A DNA stretch of 64,000 nucleotides. It comes from Osedax frankpressi (taxonomy: Eukaryota; Annelida; Polychaeta; Sabellida; Siboglinidae). A model generated the notes under the pieces. That model saw nothing but the letters and a program-made list of their open reading frames with translations, did not search any database and was not told the DNA's origin. How positions within the stretch are numbered: position 1 is the stretch's first letter; every line of letters starts with the position of its first letter. Shown here piece after piece: positions 38,201 through 47,000 of this stretch. The DNA lies in assembly GCA_964035775.1 (NCBI GenBank), contig OZ038316.1, positions 16,354,179-16,418,178 of the forward strand, written 5' to 3'. The position numbers and the translations under genes are program-made.

Positions 38201-40454
38201 TAATAATTACAATAGAATAAGTTTTTATAAACTTATTTAAAATTACAAAACATAAAATAATTATAAATGAAGGCATTTGAAAAAAATTAGTTAAGAATAT
38301 ACTAAATCTTATTCATTGAAATTTGGCGAATCACCAGATTTTATATAAAATACAGCCAATTTGCGGATGTGAATGTTAAAAAATAACCGTAAAATGTTTT
38401 AGAAACTTTTTAGATAATATCAAATTGGATAAAGTAAACTTAAGCAGTTATTGATTAGGTGTAGACAATTTACATTTTCTTACTCTTGCGCGATTTTCTT
38501 ATGAACCTGGTATATTAATTAATATTTATGTAGAGTCCCTCCTTATTCTATAAATAGATATATAAATCCTTATATAGATATATTTTTTAAATAGATATAT
38601 TCCTTATATGGAAAAATAAAACAATATTAATATTCATGAATTACAACCTGTACCCGAGCACGACCCCATTAACCCCGCCCCGACCCCAGTCAAAAGAAGT
38701 GGTAAAACCTGCTGGCAACGGGGAACCTGTTTTCAAGAAAATTCTCGATCACAGATCCGACTACAAATGTTTTGCTGTCGGAAATATAGCAAATGTACGA
38801 CTTTACCTCAGCATAGGCAAGGTGGGTATTACGTCGCGGGTGTCAACGTAAATATTGCGTCATCGTCGTGCGGTTAATATGAGTATTGCATCATCATATG
38901 TGAGATATTACGTCATCTTGTACTGAGTGCATTGTCCGCGAGGATGTAACATTAACATTGAGCGAGTAAGATGGCAATGGCTTTTTGCGTGCTGTAATGC
39001 AAATATTGTAAAATATACATTTGGCTGCAAGTTAGGTGTTGGATTGTAGTCCAACTTGTGTTAACGTAGTCTAACTGCATCAACTTGAGTTCAAATAGCT
39101 AAATATCATTAACTTGTGTTCAAATAGCTAAATATCATCAACTTGTGTTCAAATAGCTAAATATTATCAATGGCGAGCGGAATGCTGTATTGCAGGCTTG
39201 CCATATTTAAACATTGGTTTATAACGAGTTTTACACTCTTTACAAGGTCTACTATTGGATCGACGACAGCTGGAGATATTTACAAAATACTTCGAGTTAC
39301 AGTATTGGATTGCCACATTCTACGATTGTTTTGGCAGAAGAACTAGAAGAAATGAGGGTTAGGTGCAAAGGTCATATATTCACTGAATAAAGATAATGAA
39401 GACTGAGAAATTTAATTTATTTTTAATCTATTTATTGACGTCGACCATCAAATCACTTCTTTCGATATTATAATATTCTATTTTAAACTTTATTATCTAT
39501 TCACATATTAAATTTGCTGTTGATTAATTTCAACCTCATTTATTTTGATAAAATTAGACATTAACATATTAAAATATTACTTATTATTGTCGATAAATTG
39601 TTCGCCGAAAACCTTACGTTTCCAGTTGGAAGAACAGAAATTCAAGAAAAACTCCTATCTGTATGTTTACGACGCTCTGGTGATTAACTCGAGAGTTATT
39701 GCCGACTTTGATTTCATGACGCGTCGAGAAATGATTCGTTCGTTTTTGCCTTCATTGAGGAAGCATGACGCAACAGTAAATTTCAGACTCGCCGAGTTGA
39801 TCGACTTGACAGGCAACCTCTACGCTAAGTTGGTACAGTTGCCATCAAACTTTTTAGATTTCTTTTTCCTTATAATTATTACAAATCGATTTGATAAATA
39901 CCATTTCATGTTCTGATATTGTGTAGCTAGAGGTGTTCATCTCCTAATAAGACTACAGTCTATATGATTCATATCATTTATGCTAATTTGTATATCTATA
40001 TATAGTGTATCTTCGAAGAAGGTGAAATGGAAAGGTTGGAAAATTCTCTGCTATCACAACTCCGACAAAACGTTCTTTGAAACACAAGCTGTACTTTTCC
40101 TAAAGATTACCAACTGCTAGTTCAACCGAATGTTACTTTCTTCTTAACTGTCTCTTAACTCTCCCGTTCGTTACAGATCCGTGGCATGTTGAGTATAGCA
40201 AATCGCAAGATCAAATATATTATTTTAATGAAGAATCTCGCGATTCAAAATACACAAGTGATAAATTGATTTCTAAAAATTTCATGTTAGTCTCAATATT
40301 AACATTATTTTCTCTCCTTAATTACCAAGAGTTTTAAATTATTACATTTATTTTATGTTTTAGGTCTTCTTTTAATTCGAGACAAATTATGTTGTGGTCA
40401 AATGAGAAATCCTCTTTTACCGTGAACAAACTTAATAGCTCAATTGGCTTCTGA
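17231..40454 (+). CDS. CMTR1: cap-specific mRNA (nucleoside-2'-O-)methyltransferase 1, complete, 21 exons
   Basis: Exons: 17231-17303, 17703-17836, 19098-19259, 20453-20545, 21046-21212, 21390-21462, 22364-22571, 22976-23085, 23639-23735, 25272-25404, 25695-25801, 25957-26026, 28079-28135, 37221-37278, 37704-37772, 38690-38821, 39247-39357, 39626-39832, 40006-40021, 40177-40285, 40364-40454. They sum to 759 codons with the TGA (human CMTR1 is 835 aa). Expected role: in the nucleus, methylates the 2'-O of the first transcribed nucleotide (cap-1) using S-adenosylmethionine. Seen in order: G-patch (residues about 68-112), Rossmann SAM motif [14 protein letters not shown] (248-261), triad K214-D339-K379, guanylyltransferase-like middle, WW-like C-terminus. 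The start [14 protein letters not shown] resembles the human start. The 16-base exon 19 and the donor of exon 18 are inferred from phase and are the weakest part. Confidence 0.93.
17304..17702 (+). other. CMTR1 intron 1, no gene seen
   Basis: AT-rich intron with donor gtaatt and acceptor ccaccag. Confidence 0.65.
17956..18320 (+). repeat. 20-bp AT-rich array (taatatgttaattaacccaa), about 18 copies, CMTR1 intron 2
   Basis: The 20-bp units drift at the ends (tagtcc, taacct, taactc, taatct), so the array is older than the others. GTTAATTAAC is a palindrome inside each unit. The array sits in the first third of intron 17837-19097. Confidence 0.93.
18321..19097 (+). other. rest of CMTR1 intron 2
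   Basis: AT-rich sequence with (TA)n runs at 18731-18758 and 18828-18845, then a C-rich stretch up to the acceptor CACGCAG. A 128-codon frame at 18657-19043 is not coding. Confidence 0.6.
19098..19259 (+). other. G-patch domain exon of CMTR1
   Basis: Exon 3 encodes [18 protein letters not shown] and then KGRRGLG, with the regularly spaced glycines of a G-patch. In the human protein this domain binds the helicase DHX15, which is known for the family and inferred here. The acceptor is AG at 19096-19097. The donor gttagt is followed at once by the CTCCCT array. Confidence 0.92.
19266..20384 (+). repeat. CTCCCT polypyrimidine array filling CMTR1 intron 3
   Basis: About 1.1 kb made almost only of C and T on the sense strand (CCTCCCT, CCTTCCTCCTCTCTCC units), starting six bases after the donor gttagt. 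Larger blocks that include 'ctccctacctacttcttccc' recur around 19340, 19515 and 20085. Long Pro/Ser/Leu frames on plus and Arg/Glu/Gly frames on minus are artefacts. Mirror-symmetric purine-pyrimidine DNA of this kind can form triplexes in principle. Confidence 0.96.
20667..20737 (+). repeat. 15-bp repeat (ccccatcacccgcag), four copies, before CMTR1 exon 5
   Basis: Each copy ends in a CAG (CCCGCAG, CCCTCAG, CCCACAG), like the genuine acceptor TTCCCGCAG at 21045. They look like copies of a 3' splice site about 300-380 bases upstream of it. The rest of intron 20546-21045 is single copy. Confidence 0.75.
21463..22363 (+). other. CMTR1 intron 6, no gene seen
   Basis: About 900 bases of AT-rich single-copy sequence. 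Acceptor ttccacag. Confidence 0.65.
22572..22975 (+). other. CMTR1 intron 7, no gene seen
   Basis: AT-rich. Near 22720-22860 there are a few imperfect copies of 'taccactgataatactatt'. Acceptor tttttag. Confidence 0.6.
23086..23638 (+). other. CMTR1 intron 8
   Basis: After donor gtaagt the first 250 bases hold degenerate 'ggttgatggaattagtaat'-like repeats, then AT-rich sequence. Acceptor ctcaccag. Confidence 0.6.
23758..25262 (+). repeat. about 20-bp array (cactagcccctcccctcccc) filling CMTR1 intron 9
   Basis: It runs from 22 bases after the donor to within 10 bases of the acceptor at 25270-25271. Units are variable: cactagcccc, caccacaagcccc and cacagcccc. Multi-unit blocks including 'ctctacaacccctccc' recur three or more times between 24780 and 25150. 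On the sense strand each unit is a pyrimidine run followed by YAG, the shape of a 3' splice site. Confidence 0.94.
25517..25694 (+). repeat. degenerate copies of the exon-11 acceptor (cttcaggtacatta), CMTR1 intron 10
   Basis: Six imperfect units of about 23-30 bases each contain a pyrimidine run, then CAG or TAG, then GTAC or ATAC (near 25545, 25570, 25596, 25619, 25645, 25671). The seventh is the real acceptor, TTTCAG at 25694 followed by GTACCTATTA of exon 11. The repeat therefore includes the first bases of the exon. Confidence 0.8.
26027..28078 (+). other. CMTR1 intron 12
   Basis: About 2 kb of AT-rich intron after donor gtaagt. It holds two copies of a 37-bp direct repeat ('ctactgctacctgatac') near 26720-26795 and the inverted-repeat element at 27142-27711. 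The 72-codon frame at 26839 is not coding. Confidence 0.6.
27142..27711. mobile_element. MITE-like non-autonomous DNA transposon (about 570 bp)
   Basis: The left end 'aggctttcgcacagagc' plus tttttacagcttttta and the right end read on the other strand, 'aggcattcacacagatc' plus tttttacagcttttta, match at about 28 of 32 positions. Subterminal parts also mirror each other (ACGAGCGTTTTTACGC against the complement near 27608). There is no coding frame. Terminal sequence and size suggest a hAT-like MITE. I could not fix a target-site duplication; flanks share only a short TAAA. Confidence 0.72.
28143..36802 (+). repeat. 13-bp G-free array (ccccctcactata), about 8.7 kb, CMTR1 intron 13
   Basis: The array starts seven bases after the donor of exon 13 and has 11- and 12-base variants (ccccctcacta, cccctcactata). 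I saw no G on the sense strand from about 28143 to 36900 apart from the N run. Since 13 is not a multiple of three and the unit has no stop in any frame, it leaves a spurious open frame of more than 2500 codons that begins inside exon 13. Blocks such as 'cactatacccctataccccc' followed by cactatacac recur near 31900, 32050 and 32285. Confidence 0.97.
34372..34571. other. assembly gap, 200 N
   Basis: Exactly 200 N inside the 13-bp array. The round number suggests a placeholder, so the true array length is unknown. Confidence 0.98.
36908..36995 (+). mobile_element. decayed tRNA-like SINE head
   Basis: TAGCCTAGTTATAGAG at 36913 resembles a pol III A box (TAGCTCAGTTGGTAGAG). It is followed by TTGCTCGGCATG, typical of tRNA-derived SINE heads, and then by CATTCAAATCTCG near 36974, like a B box (GGTTCAAATCC). 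The spacing is slightly longer than in a tRNA. It sits just after the 13-bp array in intron 13. I see no tail or second copy in the window. Confidence 0.45.
36996..37220 (+). other. end of CMTR1 intron 13
   Basis: AT-rich sequence, then about 120 bases rich in C and low in G leading to the acceptor ATCTGAAG at 37220. No gene is seen. Confidence 0.6.
37279..37703 (+). other. CMTR1 intron 14 with degenerate ggttag-type repeats
   Basis: From about 37335 to 37650 there are many loosely repeated blocks of the type 'gaggttagggttaagatt', too diverged for a fixed period. Acceptor gctcag. Confidence 0.6.
37773..38689 (+). other. CMTR1 intron 15, with a duplicate of the exon-16 acceptor
   Basis: It contains a short (AAATATGAATAT)n patch at 37885-37955. 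At about 38060-38130 there is a diverged copy of 38635-38712, which spans the acceptor and the first bases of exon 16. Both copies read 'ccag' then TCAAAAGAAG. Only the second leads into the conserved exon. Confidence 0.7.
38822..39246 (+). other. CMTR1 intron 16
   Basis: It holds three copies of a 28-29 bp unit ('aacttgtgttcaaatagct' plus aaatatcat) at 39078-39170. Acceptor tttacaag. Confidence 0.65.
39626..40454 (+). other. C-terminal exons of CMTR1 with WW-like domain
   Basis: Exon 18 (39626-39832) aligns with the C-terminal end of the human guanylyltransferase-like region. Exon 20 (40177-40285) reads [18 protein letters not shown], matching the human WW segment EPWTMGFSKSFKKKFFYN. Exon 21 reads [15 protein letters not shown] and ends at TGA 40452-40454. 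Exon 20 needs one base from upstream; the only donor that gives it in frame follows a 16-base exon, 40006-40021 (peptide CIFEE plus one base). Confidence 0.75.
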
Positions 40455-40608
40455 GTAATATATTATGTATGCATGTAAATAGATATTATACATGCGATAT
40501 TACTTTATATATGAGTAAACTGGTCTACATTTGTGAAATATATTTATATCAAAACTTCTTATTAATTTATTATTTTAACAACTCATATTATTACAATTTA
40601 ACTATAGA

Positions 40609-40638
40609 AATAAATACCTGTCCTGGGTTTACAATAAA
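40609..40638 (+). terminator. candidate polyadenylation signals of CMTR1
   Basis: Two AATAAA hexamers, at 40609-40614 and 40633-40638, lie about 160-185 bases past the stop. The convergent TM9SF3 stop is only about 370 bases further on, so the two 3' UTRs must be short or overlap. Confidence 0.5.
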
Positions 40639-40867
40639 TAGGAAAGATAATTAATAATTAATGAACACTTATTATTTAAATTTTTAAAATAAAATAATTT
40701 TTTAATATCAATCAAATATAAATTTATTGTGTATGATATTAATGAGTTTGTTGCCAATTTGGAGTGGAGTTAAAAATAAAAAATTAAAAGAAATATTTAA
40801 TTTATTATATAATTAATCATAAATCCTAAATGTTAAAATTCTTAAATGAAAATATAAAGTTAATAAT

Positions 40868-40873
40868 TTTATT
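40868..40873 (-). terminator. candidate polyadenylation signal of TM9SF3
   Basis: TTTATT on the plus strand (AATAAA on the minus strand) lies about 140 bases past the TM9SF3 stop and about 230 bases from the nearest CMTR1 signal. It is weakly supported because the DNA is AT-rich. Confidence 0.35.
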
Positions 40874-41011
40874 TTCACATAGAATACCTAAGTCATCAAA
40901 ATTCAGTGACTCGTCTTTACAAATGATGAATTCAGGATATAGTATGTACAAAATAGCCATAATATAATTAAATAATGTACTATTCTATTCCATCACCTAA
41001 TGGAATGTAGA

Positions 41012-44000
41012 TCAATCAATCTTGACGGTAGAATAAATCTTATTGACAAATAGCGAAGTTCCAACGTAGCCCATTGTTCCTAAAATTAATAATTAAATAG
41101 TTATTGAAAATTGTCTTACATTTTCAAGCATATATACTTTTGATTTTATTCTAACCACACATTAATCCTAGAGACATACTGAACAGAGCCATGTATCCGA
41201 AGTAGAAGGAAGTTTGGAAAAATCCATACATTCTGAAAAGTATAGAAAATATACGATAATTTTAGCGACAGCAAATTAAAGTTTACTTACAAATTTAAAA
41301 TAATTATGTAAAAGTGTAAACAAACTTTGTCTTGAATAAGAAGTAGTACACCGAGTATAAATAAATATATAAAGCAGTAGAAGTTCCAGATAAGAAACTC
41401 GTCCATTGCCTGTAATGATGATTGTTTAAATAACAACTCGTAAACAAATATGATCTAATAGCTCATCGTAGGACTAGCCATCTGTAGTCTTCAGAGTTCA
41501 ACAGGAAGTAGGTGCACACAATTGTCACGCAGACCGTCACAATGGCCAGGATCACGAATACTAACAGCATGAAGCCAAACACGTAGTAGATCTTATAAGC
41601 CCAAAATGAAGTAAAGATGAAATACCTAAGATGTTGATATGGAATCAGAACGTGTTAATAAATTGACAGGTTGGAATTAATCCAACTTAGTATGTATTAT
41701 TACAGATAGCTGTAGAATTAATATTACCAATATATATCTATAGAAATTTAGATTCTTTATTGCATATTATATAACTTATATAACTTCTTATCTAGGTGAC
41801 AAAGTAAAAAAACAATTAAAATGAATTTAGAAATTACGATAAATCTATAAATGCTTGTTATATGTTTATAAGTTTGCATTCATTCTAATGAATATATAAA
41901 ATCTATATTTAACTATTCGACTCTATTTGACAATTGAAGCATTAATACACTTTTGGATAATTACAGAAAAGGTAATTATTTTTGATGTGATTTTAATTTG
42001 TTGCATTTAAAAATGTATTTATAAGGTGAAATACATTAAAGCAACATACTTCTATATACTTCTTTATGCAGTACACGACATACATGGATGGTATATCTTT
42101 GATATAATTTAAGAATGTGTTAATAAAATAGAATAAATATAATTAATGGGATATAATATAATTATATCCCATTCTATAATATTGGCATAGGGCTGAAATA
42201 ATATATAGTTATAGGAAGTTATTATTAGCATTCGATAAATCAATTGAAATTTGTAATAAGAATTTAGTTATAAATCACAAACATTTCGATGAAGATGGAA
42301 CCGAAAGGAAGAATTCCACCGAGCATGACTATGACACCGGGTTCCATGAACCACTTCTTCTCTGGAATAGGCCGAGGTACGGCGTTGATACGACAAGGCA
42401 CATTGGGTTGACCGGCAATGTTACGTCCGAGTACAGTTCCGACCATCGTCAACGGCAATATCACAAACAGACAAATTGCCATCACCGCCATCTACATACG
42501 GGGGGATATGTTCATACAGACGTCGCAGGTAAGGCTAGATTGTGACCTCCATTAGTGTTACGCAAATGTCATTCATATTATATTTATATCATATGTTTTA
42601 ACGACGTATATCATATATATATATAGAGAGCATACATATATATATATATATATTGCACATATATATAAGAACTTCTTATGAAGTAAATGATAATTTCAAT
42701 ACAGATTAAAGAATTAATTAAGGGTTGGCTCAACCTTCAAGCTATTTACATGTAATAGATACAAATAGGAACACTATTACATTAATGATATCTTTTAAAA
42801 TTCATTATAAATTCATCTTATTTTTATTGTGTTATATTAATAAATATACAAAGATATAATTTTTTTGTGATATAATTTATTAAATTATATTTTCATATAA
42901 TTATTATTCTAATTATCTAGAAGAACTGAATGTAATGAATGAGATTTCAAGAGAATATATTAAATATAATAAAAGTTATAATACTTTTAAAAGGTTATGA
43001 TACAAAATAATGTTCTATAAATAACAAAAAGTAAACATTGAAATAACATAATTGACACACTTGTGTGTGAGATAAAGAGAGAGTAATGCTTTGTTCTAAT
43101 TGACACACTTGTGTGTGAGATAAAGAGAGAGTAATGCTTTGTTCTAATTAACACACTTGTGTGAGATAAAGACAGAGATATGCTTTGTTCTAATTGGACA
43201 CGAATGATCCTAATAGAAAAGTAATGCGTATCCAAATATAAATAATTGATCTTTATTTAGTTTTAAAATTTCTTAAATTGATGAAATATTAATATTATTG
43301 CATAATTCTTATTTACAAAATATAATATTTTTGTTATCTTATTCAGGATAACAAATTAAAAATTAAGAATTATATCTTAATATTTATTAATAAAATGAAT
43401 TTTTCCCCAAAAAAACCACGGCCTAGCCAGTCCTCGCAAAGATTTCACATGATTTATACCAACTTACTAACCATGGTTAAAAAGGGTATAGCTCTCGAAG
43501 CGTGGTAGTAAATGGCTATGAAATTGATCGAGAAGGCCATACTGCAAACCATCAAAGGCAAAAGAGACGCCGAAATCAACATCTGTCGTATCCACAATTT
43601 ACCTCCGAGTCTTGAGAAAAGACTACCACCAAAGAATCCATTAACCGGAGACGTCACGGCGTACATGAAGATCGTTGTGCTGAGCAGGGAACCCCTCCTG
43701 GTGACGGTAATTGCGAACTCATGAAATCGACCGATAAATATACTTCCGAGACAAGTAAAGGATGAATTGATAAATAGATTGTCGAATATTTCCGGGACTT
43801 TCAACATCTTTTGAACTTAAGGCCTTTACACCTTAACACCTTAACACCCAGCTACCACTAACTCCGTATAAAGTTCTCCTACGATTGCGAACACAATGAC
43901 GCAAGCGGCCACTAGTACAATCTGATGACCGGTACCGATTAGCGACGAAAAGATGATCGGATACGAAGCGGATCTAAACACATCCCCATGGACTTGTTTC

Positions 44001-47000
44001 CACCCGTATTCATCTCCTAGATCTCTTTCCTAAGTAGCGAAGGAGGCAGGGAGTCACGGCAACGGTGAGTATTGGTGAGTAGTTTAGTATCCGCATGAGT
44101 ATACGAAGGAATGAACGAGTAGTTAGCGATGTAGGTGGGGAGAGAATGGTAAAGGGAGGAATTGGGCGAAAGAGTGAATAAGTGAACGAGGGGATAATTG
44201 AGGGAGTGAGTGAGTGAGTGAGTGAGTGAGTGAGTGAGTGAGTGAGTGAGTGAGTGAGTGAGTGATTAGATATATGATGATATAAATGAGTGAGAGTATT
44301 GGTGAGTATTGGTGAGTAGTTTAGTATCCGCATGAGTATACGAAGGAATGAACGAGTAGTTAGCGATGTAGGTGGGGAGAGAATGGTAAAGGGAGGAATT
44401 GGGCGAAAGAGTGAATAAGTGAACGAGGGGATAATTGAGGGAGTGAGTGAGTGAGTGAGTGAGTGAGTGAGTGAGTGATTAGATATATGATGATATAAAT
44501 GAGTGAGAGGAATTGGCTAGGGAGGCTGGGAGGGAGGCTGGGAGGGAAGCTGGGAGGGAAGCATACCATTTCATCAACATTATCCTCTTTACTGTAGCGA
44601 GCGTAATCTTTTCTCAGTGTCCTCATCAGGATCATTGTTACTAATCCAACGAGGAATATCACCATCATAAAAGAGTTGAAAATGGAAAACCAATGAATCT
44701 AAAATAAGTACACGTGTAAGTATTGTATTAGAATGAAGTTACATTCAATTGTTACAATATTATTGCAGCCTTACAAACTCTGTGCTGGAAGAACGTGGGA
44801 TCAAGGTATTTGTCAAATCTGTCCGCAAATTTGACTGTAGATTTCTTCCAGCGTACCTATGCAAATATATTTCATCGTCGTTGATTGTAATTTTAATAAA
44901 CTGAGATCTTAAAAGGATCAAAAAACAAAAATAAGCAATATATTTTCGTGAAGTATAGAAAATAATACTTCACGAAAATATACCAGATATAAATAACGAA
45001 CCAAGACAACTCTCAAAATAGACCAAAGTACACAAAGTAATGAGTACACATCTCGTAAATAGTTCAAACTAAGAAAAATAACTAATACGGACTTCCCCTG
45101 TAGGCCGAAGTAGGCAAAGCAACCCCTACTGACCTCATAAGAGAAAGACAGTCTCATGCCAGGGGTCAGCTTCACTTTAGCCTCGCTTGTTAAGTTCACA
45201 TCGACGATTTGGTTTCCGTTGATGCCGATGTCGAATCGCTTATGAGTCCAAATATAGTAACTCTTTGTTATCTCATCAGCTTCACCGACAATGCCTGGAA
45301 GGGGAGTTGTCAGTTATGTAATCCGTGGTACAATTAGTAATTTAATAACAGGATTTCATTATCCGAGCAAATTGTTTTGTTTCGTAATAAAAACTCAGTG
45401 AATCTAAGAGATAATAATATGACATGTAAAAGATGTCCAGACTACGTACAATTGATTTTCAATATAGCACCTACATAAATAAGGAGGAGATGTCTTTATT
45501 TGAACGTACCCCATATTGGCAAGTCGTCGATGTACATCTGATACCAATAATGATTACGGACAGCGTAAACTAGAGTTTTATATCCATCTTCTGTAAGTTC
45601 TTTATGACAGAACTCGGTCTTGGAAATATCAGCTGTAAAGGGAGCGATTCAAGTTAGTGGTCAGTTGTTTAATGCGGGAGTTGTTAGTTATCCGTGTATA
45701 GTTTTGTATACAATTGTGAATATATTAATGCATGCTGATAGTATACTAAAATTAACATCCAATGAATATAAACCAATAGCTAAAATAATAAATAAGATTA
45801 TAGTAAGTTCATTATCTATTTTATAGCAAGTCTATTGTCTATTTTATGTGTTCTATTGCAACACTATCAGTGATTTAATTATTTTATAATAGATTTGTTA
45901 TAATTAATATTAAAATAGATGCAATAAAGAATTCAGTAGAATTTGGGAAACTTAATCAGTATTACAGATTAGGACAAGTTTTATAAAAGTGTATTTCCTG
46001 TTTTATCTATTTTTACTAAATTATATTTTAATCAGAACCACAACAAATTAATACACAATTTAGTATTAGTTAATCTTAAAAAGTTATTAATATTATTTAG
46101 TATTAGTTAATCTTAAAAAGTTATTAATATTCTTTAGTATTAGTTAATCTTAAAAAGTTATTAATATTATTTAGTATTAGTTAATCTTAAAAAGTTATTA
46201 ATATTCTTTAGTATTAGTTAATCTTAAAAAGTTATTAATATTCTTTAGTATTAGTTAATCTTAAAAAGTTATTAATATTATTTAGTATTAGTTAATCTTA
46301 AAAAGTTATTAATATTATTTAGTATTAGTTAATCTTAAAAAGTTATTAATATTATTTAGTATTAGTTAATCTTAAAAAGTTATTAATATTATTTAGTATT
46401 AGTTAATCTTAAAAAGTTATTAATATTATTTAGTATTAGTTATTTATAAAGTTATTAATATTATTTAGTATTATTATTTATAAAGTTATTAATATTCTTT
46501 AGTATTAGTTATTTATAAAGTTATTAATATTAATGTGCATTCACATGATTCCTCTACTAAATTCTTTTGATCAAATGGAACAATAGTACATATTTGTAAA
46601 ATACACAGATAAAATAATGATATTATATTCTATACATTATATATTCCAATTATATTATTTACATTTATTTCACGATTCTCCTTTATGATATAGACTTCAC
46701 CTAGAATATATTATAAACAAAGAAATGATAATAATGATAAGATAAGAGGAGTTTTTACCCAGATCAGCTAACTGTCCTAGGAAGCAATATCGTTGTCTAA
46801 GACAAAATATAGAACTGATTATTTTAATAGAATAAAATATCTCAATTCTCTAAATCTAACTGCTAACACATAACCACAGATTATCTAAATAGGCGATCAT
46901 CATACCCAATTTATTATACACATATATTATACATGACTAATAAATGTAAAGGATTTAAGATTAGAAATAGATAACAATAACTGCATTAAGAAATTGAATA

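Larger units (their letters stand above)
40455..41011. other. convergent 3' ends of CMTR1 and TM9SF3
   Basis: 557 bases between the two stop codons. The stretch is AT-rich and holds candidate polyadenylation signals for both genes. Confidence 0.65.

Noticed and set aside
40006-40127. Exon reading [14 protein letters not shown] to a stop at about 40127 as the CMTR1 C-terminus
   Set aside because: It lacks similarity to the family, while exons at 40177 and 40364 match the human WW region and end. The other frame is used for the short bridge exon.
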